A stretch of DNA of 64,000 nt from Amycolatopsis alkalitolerans (lineage in GTDB: Bacteria > Actinomycetota > Actinomycetes > Mycobacteriales > Pseudonocardiaceae): positions 43,978 to 107,977 of the forward strand of contig NZ_VDFW01000023.1 of NCBI RefSeq assembly GCF_006152065.1. Reading direction: 5' to 3'. Made by a program: the position numbers and the translations under genes. Shown here piece by piece: positions 57,200 through 64,000 of this stretch. The notes under the pieces are model-generated. The model made no database searches. It saw only the letters and a list, made by a program, of their open reading frames with translations, and was not told where the DNA came from. Position 1 is the first letter of the stretch. Each line of letters begins with the position of its first letter.

Positions 57200-57879
57200 A
57201 CGGCCCGCTTGTCGAAGCGGGTTCCGCGCCCGCATGGCTGCGCCCGCTGATCGAGATCAGCGGTGAGCTCGACTCGGACACGTTCACCCGCTTCGCTCCT
57301 CCCGAGGACCAGTTCACCCGCTCGGCCGCCGTGCTCATCCTCTTCGGAGAGGGTGCGCGCGGCCCTGACGTGCTGCTCCTGCGCCGCGCGGAAACCCTCG
57401 GCTCGCATGCCGGTCAGGTCGCGTTCCCCGGCGGCAGCGTCGACGAGGACGATGGCGGCGTGATCGAGACGGCCCTGCGCGAAGCGGAAGAGGAGACGGG
57501 AGTCGACCCGTCCGGGGTGCGGCCGGTGGCCGTGCTGCCCGAACTTTTCGTGCCGGTTTCGCGATTCGCCGTGACGCCGGTGCTGGCGCACTGGCAGACT
57601 CCGTCGCCGGTACGCGCCGTCGACCCGGCCGAGACCGCGACGGTGGCGCGGGTGGCCATCGGCGATCTGGCCGATCCGGGGAACCGCTTCCAGGTGCGGC
57701 GGCCGGGCACCGGTTACCTCGGGCCGGCGTTCGCGGTGGACGGCCTGTTCGTCTGGGGGTTCACCGCCGGCGTGCTTTCGGTCCTGCTCTCACTGGGCGG
57801 CTGGGAGCGCGACTGGGACCGCGGGGACGTACGAGATCTGGATGCGGCATTGCATGAGCACGGATGGGAGCGGCGATGA
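57196..57879 (+). CDS. NUDIX hydrolase, CoA-pyrophosphatase type (Rv3672c-like)
   Basis: 227 residues. VLLLRRAETLGSHAGQVAFPGGSVDEDDGG carries the CoA-NUDIX signature LxxHxGQxxFPGG, and ALREAEEETGVD completes the Nudix box. Relatives cleave CoA to phosphopantetheine and 3',5'-ADP. GTG 57196 overlaps the TlpA-like stop, and the marP start overlaps its own stop, so the operon is fully co-translated. Confidence 0.92.
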   Translation: MNGPLVEAGSAPAWLRPLIEISGELDSDTFTRFAPPEDQFTRSAAVLILFGEGARGPDVLLLRRAETLGSHAGQVAFPGGSVDEDDGGVIETALREAEEETGVDPSGVRPVAVLPELFVPVSRFAVTPVLAHWQTPSPVRAVDPAETATVARVAIGDLADPGNRFQVRRPGTGYLGPAFAVDGLFVWGFTAGVLSVLLSLGGWERDWDRGDVRDLDAALHEHGWERR

Positions 57880-59072
57880 ACTGGGTCGATGTCCTGGTGA
57901 TCGTACTGGCGTTGCTAGCGGCGATCTCGGGCGCGCGCCAGGGCATCGTGATCGCGTTGCCCGCGCTGGTCGGGGTGGTCGGCGGGGCGATACTCGGCAT
58001 CCGCATCGCGCCGCTGATCGTCGATCTGTTCCAGAATCCGGCGGCCAAGGTGGCCTTCGCCGTCGCGGTCGTGGTGTTCCTGGTCGCCCTGGGCGAGACG
58101 CTCGGGGTGTGGGCCGGCCGCCGGATCAAGCACGCGGTGAAGAGCCGCGTCAACACCAGCAAGCTCTCCGGGATCGACCAGACGCTCGGCGCGATCGTCC
58201 AGGCGCTGGTGGTCTTCGTCGTCGCCTGGCTGATCGCGGTGCCGCTGACCGCGGTCGCGTCGATGCCGGGACTGGCCAAGGCGATCAACAGCTCGGCCGT
58301 GCTCGGCGCGGTGGACAGGGCGATGCCCGCGGCCGCCGAGGGACTGCCCGCCGATCTGCGCAAGCTGCTCGACGTCTCCGGCTTTCCGTCCATTGTGGAC
58401 CCGTTTCAGCAGACGCAGATCAACGAGGTCGCACCGCCGGACCCGAGCCTGCCGAGCAGCGCGGTCGCGGCGCAGTTGCGCGGCAGCGTGCTGAAGATCC
58501 GGGGCACGGCCCCGTCGTGCTCGCGCGCGCTGGAGGGCAGCGGTTTCGTGGTCGCTCCGCAGCGGGTGATGACCAACGCCCACGTCGTGGCCGGCACCGA
58601 CGAGACCGCGGTCGAGACCCCGCAGGGCCGGTTGCCGGCGAGGGTCGTGTACTTCGATCCGGAGGTCGACATCGCCGTCCTCGCCGTGCCACGGCTGCAG
58701 GCCCAGCCGCTGACGATCGCTCCGACGCCGGGCAAGGCCGGCGACAGCACGATCGTGCTCGGCTACCCGCTCGACGGGCCGTACACGGCGACCGCGGGCC
58801 GCATCCGCAACGAGATCACCTTGCAGGGCCCCGACATCTACGACTCGCGTACGGTGCGGCGGGACGTGTTCACCGTGCGTGCGCAGGTGCGCAGCGGTAA
58901 CTCGGGTGGTCCGATGGTGAACCCGCAGGGCGAGGTCGTCGGGGTGGTGTTCGGCGCTTCGGTCCAGGATCCGGACACCGGGTTCACCCTCACCGTCAAG
59001 CAGGTCCGTTCGGCGATCGACGCGGCGCCGTCGCTCAGCGCCCAGGTCGGCACCGGCGCCTGTGCGGCCTGA
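57876..59072 (+). CDS. marP: MarP-like membrane serine protease
   Basis: 398 residues (M. tuberculosis MarP has 397). Four N-terminal helices in a CvpA-like region are followed by an extracytoplasmic chymotrypsin-like protease: H236 in TNAHVV, D265 in EVDIAVL, S343 in RSGNSGGP. Two Cys (PSCSRAL and GACAA near the end) match the MarP disulfide. In mycobacteria MarP is needed for acid tolerance and cleaves the hydrolase RipA. ATG 57876 overlaps the NUDIX stop. Confidence 0.95.
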   Translation: MNWVDVLVIVLALLAAISGARQGIVIALPALVGVVGGAILGIRIAPLIVDLFQNPAAKVAFAVAVVVFLVALGETLGVWAGRRIKHAVKSRVNTSKLSGIDQTLGAIVQALVVFVVAWLIAVPLTAVASMPGLAKAINSSAVLGAVDRAMPAAAEGLPADLRKLLDVSGFPSIVDPFQQTQINEVAPPDPSLPSSAVAAQLRGSVLKIRGTAPSCSRALEGSGFVVAPQRVMTNAHVVAGTDETAVETPQGRLPARVVYFDPEVDIAVLAVPRLQAQPLTIAPTPGKAGDSTIVLGYPLDGPYTATAGRIRNEITLQGPDIYDSRTVRRDVFTVRAQVRSGNSGGPMVNPQGEVVGVVFGASVQDPDTGFTLTVKQVRSAIDAAPSLSAQVGTGACAA

Positions 59073-59074
59073 GG

Positions 59075-60010
59075 CTAATGCGCCAGGAAGCCGCTGAGTG
59101 CATTGCCGGTGCGCGCCGGGTCCTCCAGGTGAGGGAAATGGCCGATTTCCGGCAGCACCTCGAACCGTGAGTGCGGACCCTGCCACGGTGCGGACGCGCG
59201 CGCGGTCTCGATCAGCACGCATGGGTCGGCGGCGCCGTGGATCTGCAGTACCGGAACGGCCACCCGCGCGCCGACGGCGCTGGTGAAGCGGCGGCCTTCG
59301 CCGCGGAACTGCGCGCGGAACGCCCAGCGGTAGTACTCCAGCGCGCTGTGCGCGACGCCGGGGACGAGCATCGCCTGCCGGAACCTGTGCACGGTCTGGG
59401 GAAAGTCCTCGGCGTGAGTCCACTTAGGACCGGACCAGGCGTGGAAGAGCCGGGCTACGTACTCCGCCTCGTCGGCGACGAGCCTGCGCTCGGGGGCGAT
59501 CGGCACCTGGAAGCCGAACAGGTGCGCGAGCGCCCGCGTCTGGTTGCGTTGCCTGCGCCGCAGAGCCGTGCCGGCGACGCTCGCGCGCAACGCCAGCGGA
59601 TGGGCGCCGCCCAGCACGCTCACCGACGAGACGAGCCGCGGGTGGAGGGTGGCGGCGGTCCAGGCGAGCATGCCGCCCCACGCGTGCCCGACGAGATGCG
59701 CGCGGCGTTCGCCGAGCGCGCGGACGAGCCCGGCGACGTCACCGGCGAGAGTCCACGCGTCGTAGCCGCGCGGCGGCTTGTCCGAATCGCCGTAGCCGCG
59801 CAGATCGGCCGCGACCACCCGGAACCCGGCCTCGGCGAGCGACACCAGCTGATGCCGCCAGGCCCACCAGAATTCGGCGAACCCGTGGAGCAGCAACACC
59901 ATCGGCCCGCTGCCCGCCTCGGCCACATGCAGCCGGATGCCGTTGGCGGACACATCGTGGTGCGTCCACGGGCCGTCAATCCGGACGGTGGACGGATCGG
60001 GCGGCTGCAC
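59075..60010 (-). CDS. Alpha/beta-hydrolase, EphE-like, nucleophile position replaced by Ala
   Basis: 311 residues in the epoxide-hydrolase branch: LLLHGFAEFWWAWRHQL (oxyanion HGF), ADLRGYGDSDKPP, then VGHAWGGMLAW where epoxide hydrolases have GHDWGG. The codon is GCG (Ala), so the Asp nucleophile is missing. The other triad parts are present (HGAADPC, IGHFPHLED). It may lack hydrolase activity or use another chemistry. GTG 60010. It occupies the Rv3670 (ephE) position. Confidence 0.85.
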   Translation of the reverse strand: MQPPDPSTVRIDGPWTHHDVSANGIRLHVAEAGSGPMVLLLHGFAEFWWAWRHQLVSLAEAGFRVVAADLRGYGDSDKPPRGYDAWTLAGDVAGLVRALGERRAHLVGHAWGGMLAWTAATLHPRLVSSVSVLGGAHPLALRASVAGTALRRRQRNQTRALAHLFGFQVPIAPERRLVADEAEYVARLFHAWSGPKWTHAEDFPQTVHRFRQAMLVPGVAHSALEYYRWAFRAQFRGEGRRFTSAVGARVAVPVLQIHGAADPCVLIETARASAPWQGPHSRFEVLPEIGHFPHLEDPARTGNALSGFLAH

Positions 60011-60024
60011 AGGTCCTGGCCGGG

Positions 60025-60510
60025 TCAGCCTTGCTCGGCGACGGCCTCCCGCCGGGGCTTGAGCGCCGCGGCGGTGTCCTTGACGCTGGTGATCGTTCGT
60101 TCCGGCGCGCGGAGCTTCTTGAGCTTGCGGAAGCCGAGGAAGCCGAAGAACCCAGCGACCAGCAGCATCACGCCGAACACGATCAGGAACGCGGCCCAGC
60201 GCTTGAGCCATTCCGACAGAAGTTCGCCGAGGAAGAAAAAGAAGAAGAACGAGCTGTAGAGCGCAACCACGCCGGCGATGATGAAGAAGACGCTGCCTTT
60301 GATGCCCTTCTTGACCTCGCCCGTGACCTCCGACTTCGCCAGCTCGACCTCGGCGCGGACCAGCGTCGAAAGGTGCTGCGTGGCTTGGCTGACGAGGCTG
60401 CCGACGGACTGCCCGGCGGCTTCGCCGACGCCGTCGTCGCTCGACAAGGGGATGTAGGGCACGGCCCCGAGGCCGTCTGGGCCGTTGCGTTCGTGCTCCT
60501 GGCTGCTCAC
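60025..60510 (-). CDS. Phage-holin-family-like membrane protein (Rv3669-like)
   Basis: 161 residues: an acidic N-terminus, an amphipathic segment (QATQHLSTLVRAEVELAKSEV), then two membrane helices (FFIIAGVVALYSSFFFFFFLG with six Phe in a row, and WAAFLIVFGVMLLVAGFFGFLGF) and a basic tail. This is the Phage_holin_3_6/DUF1469 pattern, which in bacteria is unrelated to lysis. GTG 60510. Shares direction and a 14-bp gap with the EphE-like gene. Function unknown. Confidence 0.87.
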   Translation of the reverse strand: MSSQEHERNGPDGLGAVPYIPLSSDDGVGEAAGQSVGSLVSQATQHLSTLVRAEVELAKSEVTGEVKKGIKGSVFFIIAGVVALYSSFFFFFFLGELLSEWLKRWAAFLIVFGVMLLVAGFFGFLGFRKLKKLRAPERTITSVKDTAAALKPRREAVAEQG

Positions 60511-60547
60511 GGGGCCATCGTGCCATGCGCCGCCTGGCCCGGCTCGG

Positions 60548-61735
60548 TCAGTCCTCCCGTGCGGCGTGCACCTTGTTGCGATGGATGAGTAAACCGGCCC
60601 CGCCGAGCGACGCGATCGCCGACGCCAGCAGTACGGCCGCCTTCGCCCGCTCACTGGCCTCACCGGTCAGCGCGAGTTCGGAGATCAGCAGGCTCACCGT
60701 GAACCCGACCCCGCCCAGCAGCGACAACCCGACCAGGTCTCGCCACCCGGTGCCGCGCGGCCGTTCCGCGATACCGGACGCGACGGCGAGTGCGGAGGCG
60801 CCGAGGATGCCGACCGTCTTGCCGACGACCAGCCCGATCAGCACCGCGAGCGGCAGCGCCGTGGTGAACACGTCGGTGAGCGATTTGGCGTCGAGTTCGA
60901 TGCCAGCGGCGAACAGGGCGAACAGCGGCACCGCGACGGCGGCCGACCACGGCTGCAACCGGTGCTCGAGCCGGATCGCGGGCGTCTCCTCCTCACCGGA
61001 GTCCGGCCGGACGCGGGTGAGCAGACCGAGTGCGACACCCGCGATCGTCGCGTGGATCCCGGCCGTGTGCACCGCGATCCAGGTGACGGCGGCGAGCGGA
61101 ACGTAGAGCCAGGCGGTGCGTACCCGGCGGTGCTGAAGCCAGGCGTACAGGGCCAGCGCCGCCGCCGCGACGGCGGCCGCGATCAGGTTGAAGTGCGAGG
61201 TGAAGAGCACCGCGATGACGAGGATCGCGCCCAGGTCGTCGACGACGGCCAGCGAGAGCAGGAAGACCCGGGCGCTGCTGGGCAGGTTCGATCCGGTGAG
61301 CGCGAGAACGCCGAGGGCGAAGGCGATGTCGGTCGCCACCGGGATCGCCCAGCCGCGATCGATGCCGGGCGTGCCCCAGGCGATACCCAGGGCGACGAGC
61401 GCGGGCACGATCATGCCCCCGATCGCGGCGACCACCGGCAGCACCGCCTGTTTGAACCGGGAAAGCTCGCCGACGACGAGTTCGCGCTTGAGTTCCAGCC
61501 CGGCGACGAAGAAGAACAGCGCGAGCAGCCCGTCCTTCGCCCAGTCACCGATCGACAGGTTCAGGTGCAGGAAATGCGGGCCGAGGTGGAAATCGCGGAC
61601 GGTGCGATAGATCTCGCCGAGCGGGGAGTTCGCCCACACCAGCGCGACGGCGGTGGCGGCCAGCAGGATCATCCCGCCGGTGGTTTCGGTACGGAGGAAA
61701 CGGACGAACTCGGCGGCAGCACGAGGTTTCTGCAC
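60548..61735 (-). CDS. nhaA: Na+/H+ antiporter NhaA
   Basis: 395 residues with 12 membrane helices of the NhaA type. ATDIAFALGVLALTGSNLPSSARVF and LSLAVVDDLGAILVIAVLF (the two catalytic Asp) are characteristic; GLELKRELVVGELS is also conserved. It exchanges sodium for protons and helps salt and alkali tolerance. GTG 61735 follows GGGAG. It is not in the mycobacterial block, so it is an addition to it. CTGGTA/TACCAG repeats upstream (61791-61813) may be regulatory. Confidence 0.94.
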   Translation of the reverse strand: MQKPRAAAEFVRFLRTETTGGMILLAATAVALVWANSPLGEIYRTVRDFHLGPHFLHLNLSIGDWAKDGLLALFFFVAGLELKRELVVGELSRFKQAVLPVVAAIGGMIVPALVALGIAWGTPGIDRGWAIPVATDIAFALGVLALTGSNLPSSARVFLLSLAVVDDLGAILVIAVLFTSHFNLIAAAVAAAALALYAWLQHRRVRTAWLYVPLAAVTWIAVHTAGIHATIAGVALGLLTRVRPDSGEEETPAIRLEHRLQPWSAAVAVPLFALFAAGIELDAKSLTDVFTTALPLAVLIGLVVGKTVGILGASALAVASGIAERPRGTGWRDLVGLSLLGGVGFTVSLLISELALTGEASERAKAAVLLASAIASLGGAGLLIHRNKVHAARED

Positions 61736-61885
61736 GGGCGGCTCCCTTGGTCGGCTCGGTCAGCTTTGCCGACCAGCCTTCCCGGCGCACCTGGTAACCA
61801 GCTTACCTACCAGCCGCGCTGCAACAGTACGCGCGTCCTAGTATGTGAATTGCCAACAATATCCAGATCACAAAGGACCGTCGGC

Positions 61886-62370
61886 ATGGCAACCTCTACC
61901 GAGGTCAAAGCGGACACCAGGTTCTTCGGGCACCCACTAGGGCTCGCGAACCTTGGACGAAGCTTGCCGCCCGCCAGCCCTCGACGCCGATCAAGTTCGC
62001 GTTCGGCACCGGCATCATGGGTTTCGCGTTCCTGCTGTTCATGCTGATGCCCGCCGGCTCGAACACCGCGCCGCTGCTGGGCCTGGTCGGCATCCTGCTC
62101 GCGTTCACCGTCGCGGAACTGATGCTCTCGCCGGTCGGCCTTTCGCTGTCGACGAAGCTCGCGCCCGAGGCGTTCCGCACGCAGATGGTCGCGCTGTTCT
62201 TCCTGTCCGTCTCGCTCGGCACCGCGCTGTCCGGCTCGCTCGCGGCGTACTACAGCCCCGACAACGAGGCGCCGTACTTCGGGATCATCGGCGGGGTCGC
62301 CGTCGTGATCGGTGTGCTGCTGGCCCTGGTCAGCCCGTTCGTGCGGAAGCTGATGTCCGGCGTGCGCTAG
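61886..62370 (+). pseudogene. POT/PTR2-family peptide transporter remnant with internal deletion
   Basis: The 5' piece from ATG 61886 (FFGHPLGLANL) is the conserved N-terminus of proton-dependent peptide transporters, and the 3' piece (WTKLAARQPSTPIKFAF...PEAFRTQMVALFFLSVSLGTALSGSLAAYYS in parts) is their C-terminal quarter. They meet at about 61953 in different reading frames, so roughly 350-400 central codons are gone and the gene is frameshifted. The C-terminal ORF from ATG 62017 could be translated but would lack the transport core. Confidence 0.88.
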
Positions 62371-63095
62371 TGCACGGCGACGCCGAACAGCGTCCCGACG
62401 TAGTACGTCACGAGCATCGTCAGCAGCCCGACCCCGACATTGCGCGCGATCGCCCGGCGGGCGCGCGCGTTGCCGAGGCGGGCGCTGACGTAGCCGGTGA
62501 GGAACAGCCCGGCGCCCACCGCGATCACACAGGCCCACACCCGCCACGACAGCGGCGGAAGCGAGATCGCCAACAGCGGCAGCAGAGCGCCGACCGCGAA
62601 CGACAGCAGTGAGGCCCAGGCAGCCTGCCACGGGCTGGTCAGTGCACCGGGATCGATGCCGAGTTCGGCCTCGGCGTGGGCCTGCAGCGCGTCCTTCTCG
62701 GTCAGCTCCCTGGCGACGCGGGCCGCGAGTTCGGGGGAGAGCCCCTTCTCCTCGTAGATCTCGGCGAGCTCGCGCTCCTCGGCCTCCGGCATCGTTTTCA
62801 GCTCTTCTTTTTCCAGCCGGAGCATGGCTCGTTCGGTATCGCGCTGGGTGCTCACGGACACATATTCGCCGCCGGCCATGGAAAGGGCGCCCGCGACGAG
62901 TCCGGCGATTCCGGCCATCAGCACCGCGGTGTGATCGGTGGTGGCGCCCGCGACACCGACCACGAGGCCGGCCACCGACACGATCCCGTCGTTGGCCCCG
63001 AGAACCCCGGCGCGCAGCCAGTTCAGCCTGCTGCCGAGATCGTCGCGATGCGGCTCGTGGCCGTGCGTCGAAGTGGTGCTCTGAGTTTCCGTCAC
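62367..63095 (-). CDS. VIT1/CCC1-family iron/manganese transporter
   Basis: 242 residues. WLRAGVLGANDGIVSVAGLVVGVAGA and MAGGEYVSVSTQRDTERA are VIT signatures; an acidic cytoplasmic helix (EELKTMPEAEERELAEIYEEKG) is the metal-binding domain; three further helices follow. These proteins export Fe2+ or Mn2+ from the cytoplasm (or into vacuoles in plants). GTG 63095. Two overlapping IdeR-type boxes lie 47-80 bp upstream, so expression should follow iron status. Its stop overlaps that of the pseudogene. Confidence 0.92.
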   Translation of the reverse strand: MTETQSTTSTHGHEPHRDDLGSRLNWLRAGVLGANDGIVSVAGLVVGVAGATTDHTAVLMAGIAGLVAGALSMAGGEYVSVSTQRDTERAMLRLEKEELKTMPEAEERELAEIYEEKGLSPELAARVARELTEKDALQAHAEAELGIDPGALTSPWQAAWASLLSFAVGALLPLLAISLPPLSWRVWACVIAVGAGLFLTGYVSARLGNARARRAIARNVGVGLLTMLVTYYVGTLFGVAVH

Positions 63096-63141
63096 ACCAT
63101 TATTGAAACACAGGATGGGCGCAATTGTTTATGCGGTCGAA

Positions 63142-63175
63142 ATAGGTTTGCCTCACTTAGATTCGGCTATCCTAA
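63142..63175. promoter_or_regulatory. Tandem IdeR/DtxR iron boxes
   Basis: TTAGATTCGGCTATCCTAA (63157-63175) matches the 19-bp iron-box consensus TTAGGTTAGSCTAACCTAA at 16 positions. A second, weaker box ATAGGTTTGCCTCACTTAG (63142-63160, 14 matches) overlaps it by 4 bp. They sit upstream of the VIT-family gene. IdeR can activate iron-storage genes from such paired sites in mycobacteria and repress uptake genes; activation is the expected sense for an iron exporter. Confidence 0.8.
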
Positions 63176-63209
63176 GCGAATTTCCGCTGCCGTTTCACGG
63201 CAAACAGAA

Positions 63210-63253
63210 CGCCGGGGGCCGATGCCTGATCGAGTGGACATCGACCCCCGGCG
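63210..63253. terminator. Hairpin downstream of the gene at 63333
   Basis: CGCCGGGGG (63210-63218) pairs with CCCCCGGCG (63245-63253), extended by GATG/CATC nearer the loop. It lies about 80 bp beyond the stop of the minus-strand gene at 63333 and before the VIT promoter, so it probably separates the two units. Confidence 0.6.
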
Positions 63254-63332
63254 AGCCTCGGTGGAGACGACTCTAGGCGGTGCGCCGCCGGTTGGCCAGA
63301 CCACCGAGCGGGGCGGTCCCGGCCATGAGCCG

Positions 63333-63752
63333 TCAGGCGTCGAGGTCGGCGAGCGCCTGCTTTGCCTGCTCCAGTTCGGCCTCGAGCTGGGCGACCTTCG
63401 CCTTCTGCTGCTCGCGGGCCTCGTTGATGACCTCGTCGATCGGCGTCGACAGGTCGCCGTGCAGTTCCTTCGCCGCGCGGGACACGGCCGAGGCCGAGAT
63501 GACAAGGCCGCGCGCCACCCAGGTGCTGCCGTGCTTCAGTTCCGCCTGCCAGTCGCCGTCAGCCGAACCGGTGACGGTCAGCGTGAGCTCGACGGTGCGG
63601 GTCTTGCGGGCCACGCCCTTCGGGCGGCCCCGCTTCGGCTTCGCTTCCTCGGCGGCGGGGTCCGTCGCCTTTTCCTCGGCGGCAGGGGCGGCCTTGGGGG
63701 CCTCCTCGTCGGTCACCTGCTCCTGCGGGGCGGTGGTGGTGTCCAAGCTCAT
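63333..63752 (-). CDS. Small protein with AT-hook-like motif and coiled coil
   Basis: 139 residues. An acidic, Ala/Glu-rich N-terminus is followed by KPKRGRPKG (an AT-hook-like stretch), a small beta domain (TVELTLTVTGSADGDWQAEL) and a C-terminal coiled coil (EAREQQKAKVAQLEAELEQA). ATG 63752. Proteins of this build occur in Pseudonocardiales as a family of unknown function (DUF6319, from memory). A DNA-binding role is suggested by the RGRP motif only. Confidence 0.75.
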   Translation of the reverse strand: MSLDTTTAPQEQVTDEEAPKAAPAAEEKATDPAAEEAKPKRGRPKGVARKTRTVELTLTVTGSADGDWQAELKHGSTWVARGLVISASAVSRAAKELHGDLSTPIDEVINEAREQQKAKVAQLEAELEQAKQALADLDA

Positions 63753-63866
63753 GCGGGTGCGGTCTCCCTCTTCGTGGGGTACGACGGCCAGATCCTAGAA
63801 CACGTGTTCGACAGTGGGAACACCGGGTTCCGGCGCTCGATTGTGCCGGGTCGTGCCGACAGGCGC

Positions 63867-63905
63867 GAGGCCCCCTTCCCGAACGCTCCGGGAAGGGGGC
63901 CTCGT
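63867..63905 (-). terminator. Terminator of acs
   Basis: Perfect 16-bp stem CGAGGCCCCCTTCCCG / CGGGAAGGGGGCCTCG around a 7-nt loop, 13 bp beyond the acs stop on the minus strand. Confidence 0.9.
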
Positions 63906-63918
63906 CGTGCGCCAGCGG

Positions 63919-64000
63919 TTACTCTTCGGATTTGCCGGTTTTGAGTCCTGCGGAGATGAGGTCCATGACGCTGCTGTCGGCGAGGGTGGTGACGTCGCCG
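63919..64000 (-). CDS. acs: Acetyl-CoA synthetase, C-terminal end (partial)
   Basis: Only the last 26 codons are in the window: GDVTTLADSSVMDLISAGLK then TGKSEE and TAA at 63919. DVTTLADSSVMDLI is the conserved extreme C-terminus of acetyl-CoA synthetases (the catalytic SGKxxR Lys lies shortly before, off the window). Its place next to the EphE/MarP block matches Rv3667 (acs). Confidence rests on this short tail plus synteny. Confidence 0.82.
   Translation of the reverse strand, partial: GDVTTLADSSVMDLISAGLKTGKSEE

Noticed and set aside
60025..60510. Prophage holin
   Set aside because: No lysin or other phage genes; the protein is the conserved Rv3669-type membrane protein.

Overview
The window is high-GC actinobacterial DNA with GTG and TTG starts, many ATGA or GTGA start/stop overlaps, WhiB and ECF sigma genes and a leuA leader peptide. 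Gene content and order point to the Pseudonocardiales, most likely Amycolatopsis or a close relative. This is inferred from gene families and synteny, because no database search could be run. The sequence is chromosomal: leuA, lysC-asd, recR, crp, nth, marP, a tRNA-Pro gene and the end of acs are all present. No rRNA, CRISPR array, prophage or intact transposon was seen.

Layout. 1-2335: an amidase lipoprotein running off the left edge, then the ybaB-recR-kinase group. 2413-8268: a complete dipeptide/oligopeptide ABC importer (binding protein, two permeases, two ATPases), with RNA hairpins after the binding protein and before the last ATPase. 8319-15430: DedA protein, DMT exporter with a divergent LysR regulator, leuA behind an attenuator, an ECF sigma factor beside a small flavoprotein, and a nitroreductase. 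15660-17959: lysC-asd, with an internal start for the aspartokinase beta chain. 18058-26376: a secreted SdrD-B repeat protein, small secreted and lipid-anchored proteins, an MFS exporter/TetR pair with a clear operator, an esterase and an FMN reductase. 26448-31334: an XRE-cupin regulator facing an arylsulfotransferase-like / NCS2 permease / glutamate decarboxylase operon across a twin-palindrome operator. 31309-36274: a two-component system, an S9 peptidase, a methyltransferase and tRNA-Pro(CGG) with its terminator.

36304-64000 is a mirror image of the Mycobacterium tuberculosis Rv3683-to-Rv3667 neighbourhood: phosphoesterase, class A PBP, WhiB4-type protein, two ArsA/GET3-like ATPases, DUF4177, RidA, metallo-hydrolase, then crp, a small membrane protein, nth, TlpA-like protein, NUDIX, marP, EphE-like protein, holin-like protein and finally acs. 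Relative orientations are kept. About 8.4 kb (roughly 46245-54616) of unrelated genes sits between the metallo-hydrolase and crp. It holds a tightly packed four-gene cassette (47409-51099): an HTH protein fused to a squalene-cyclase-like alpha/alpha domain, a cupin-like protein, a divergent dCTP-deaminase relative and a ThiL-like kinase. This cassette is the best candidate here for an undescribed system.

Other points: an IdeR-type double iron box before a VIT-family metal transporter, a peptide-transporter pseudogene with a large internal deletion, an EphE-like hydrolase without its nucleophilic Asp, and two inverted copies of a 54-bp dispersed repeat.
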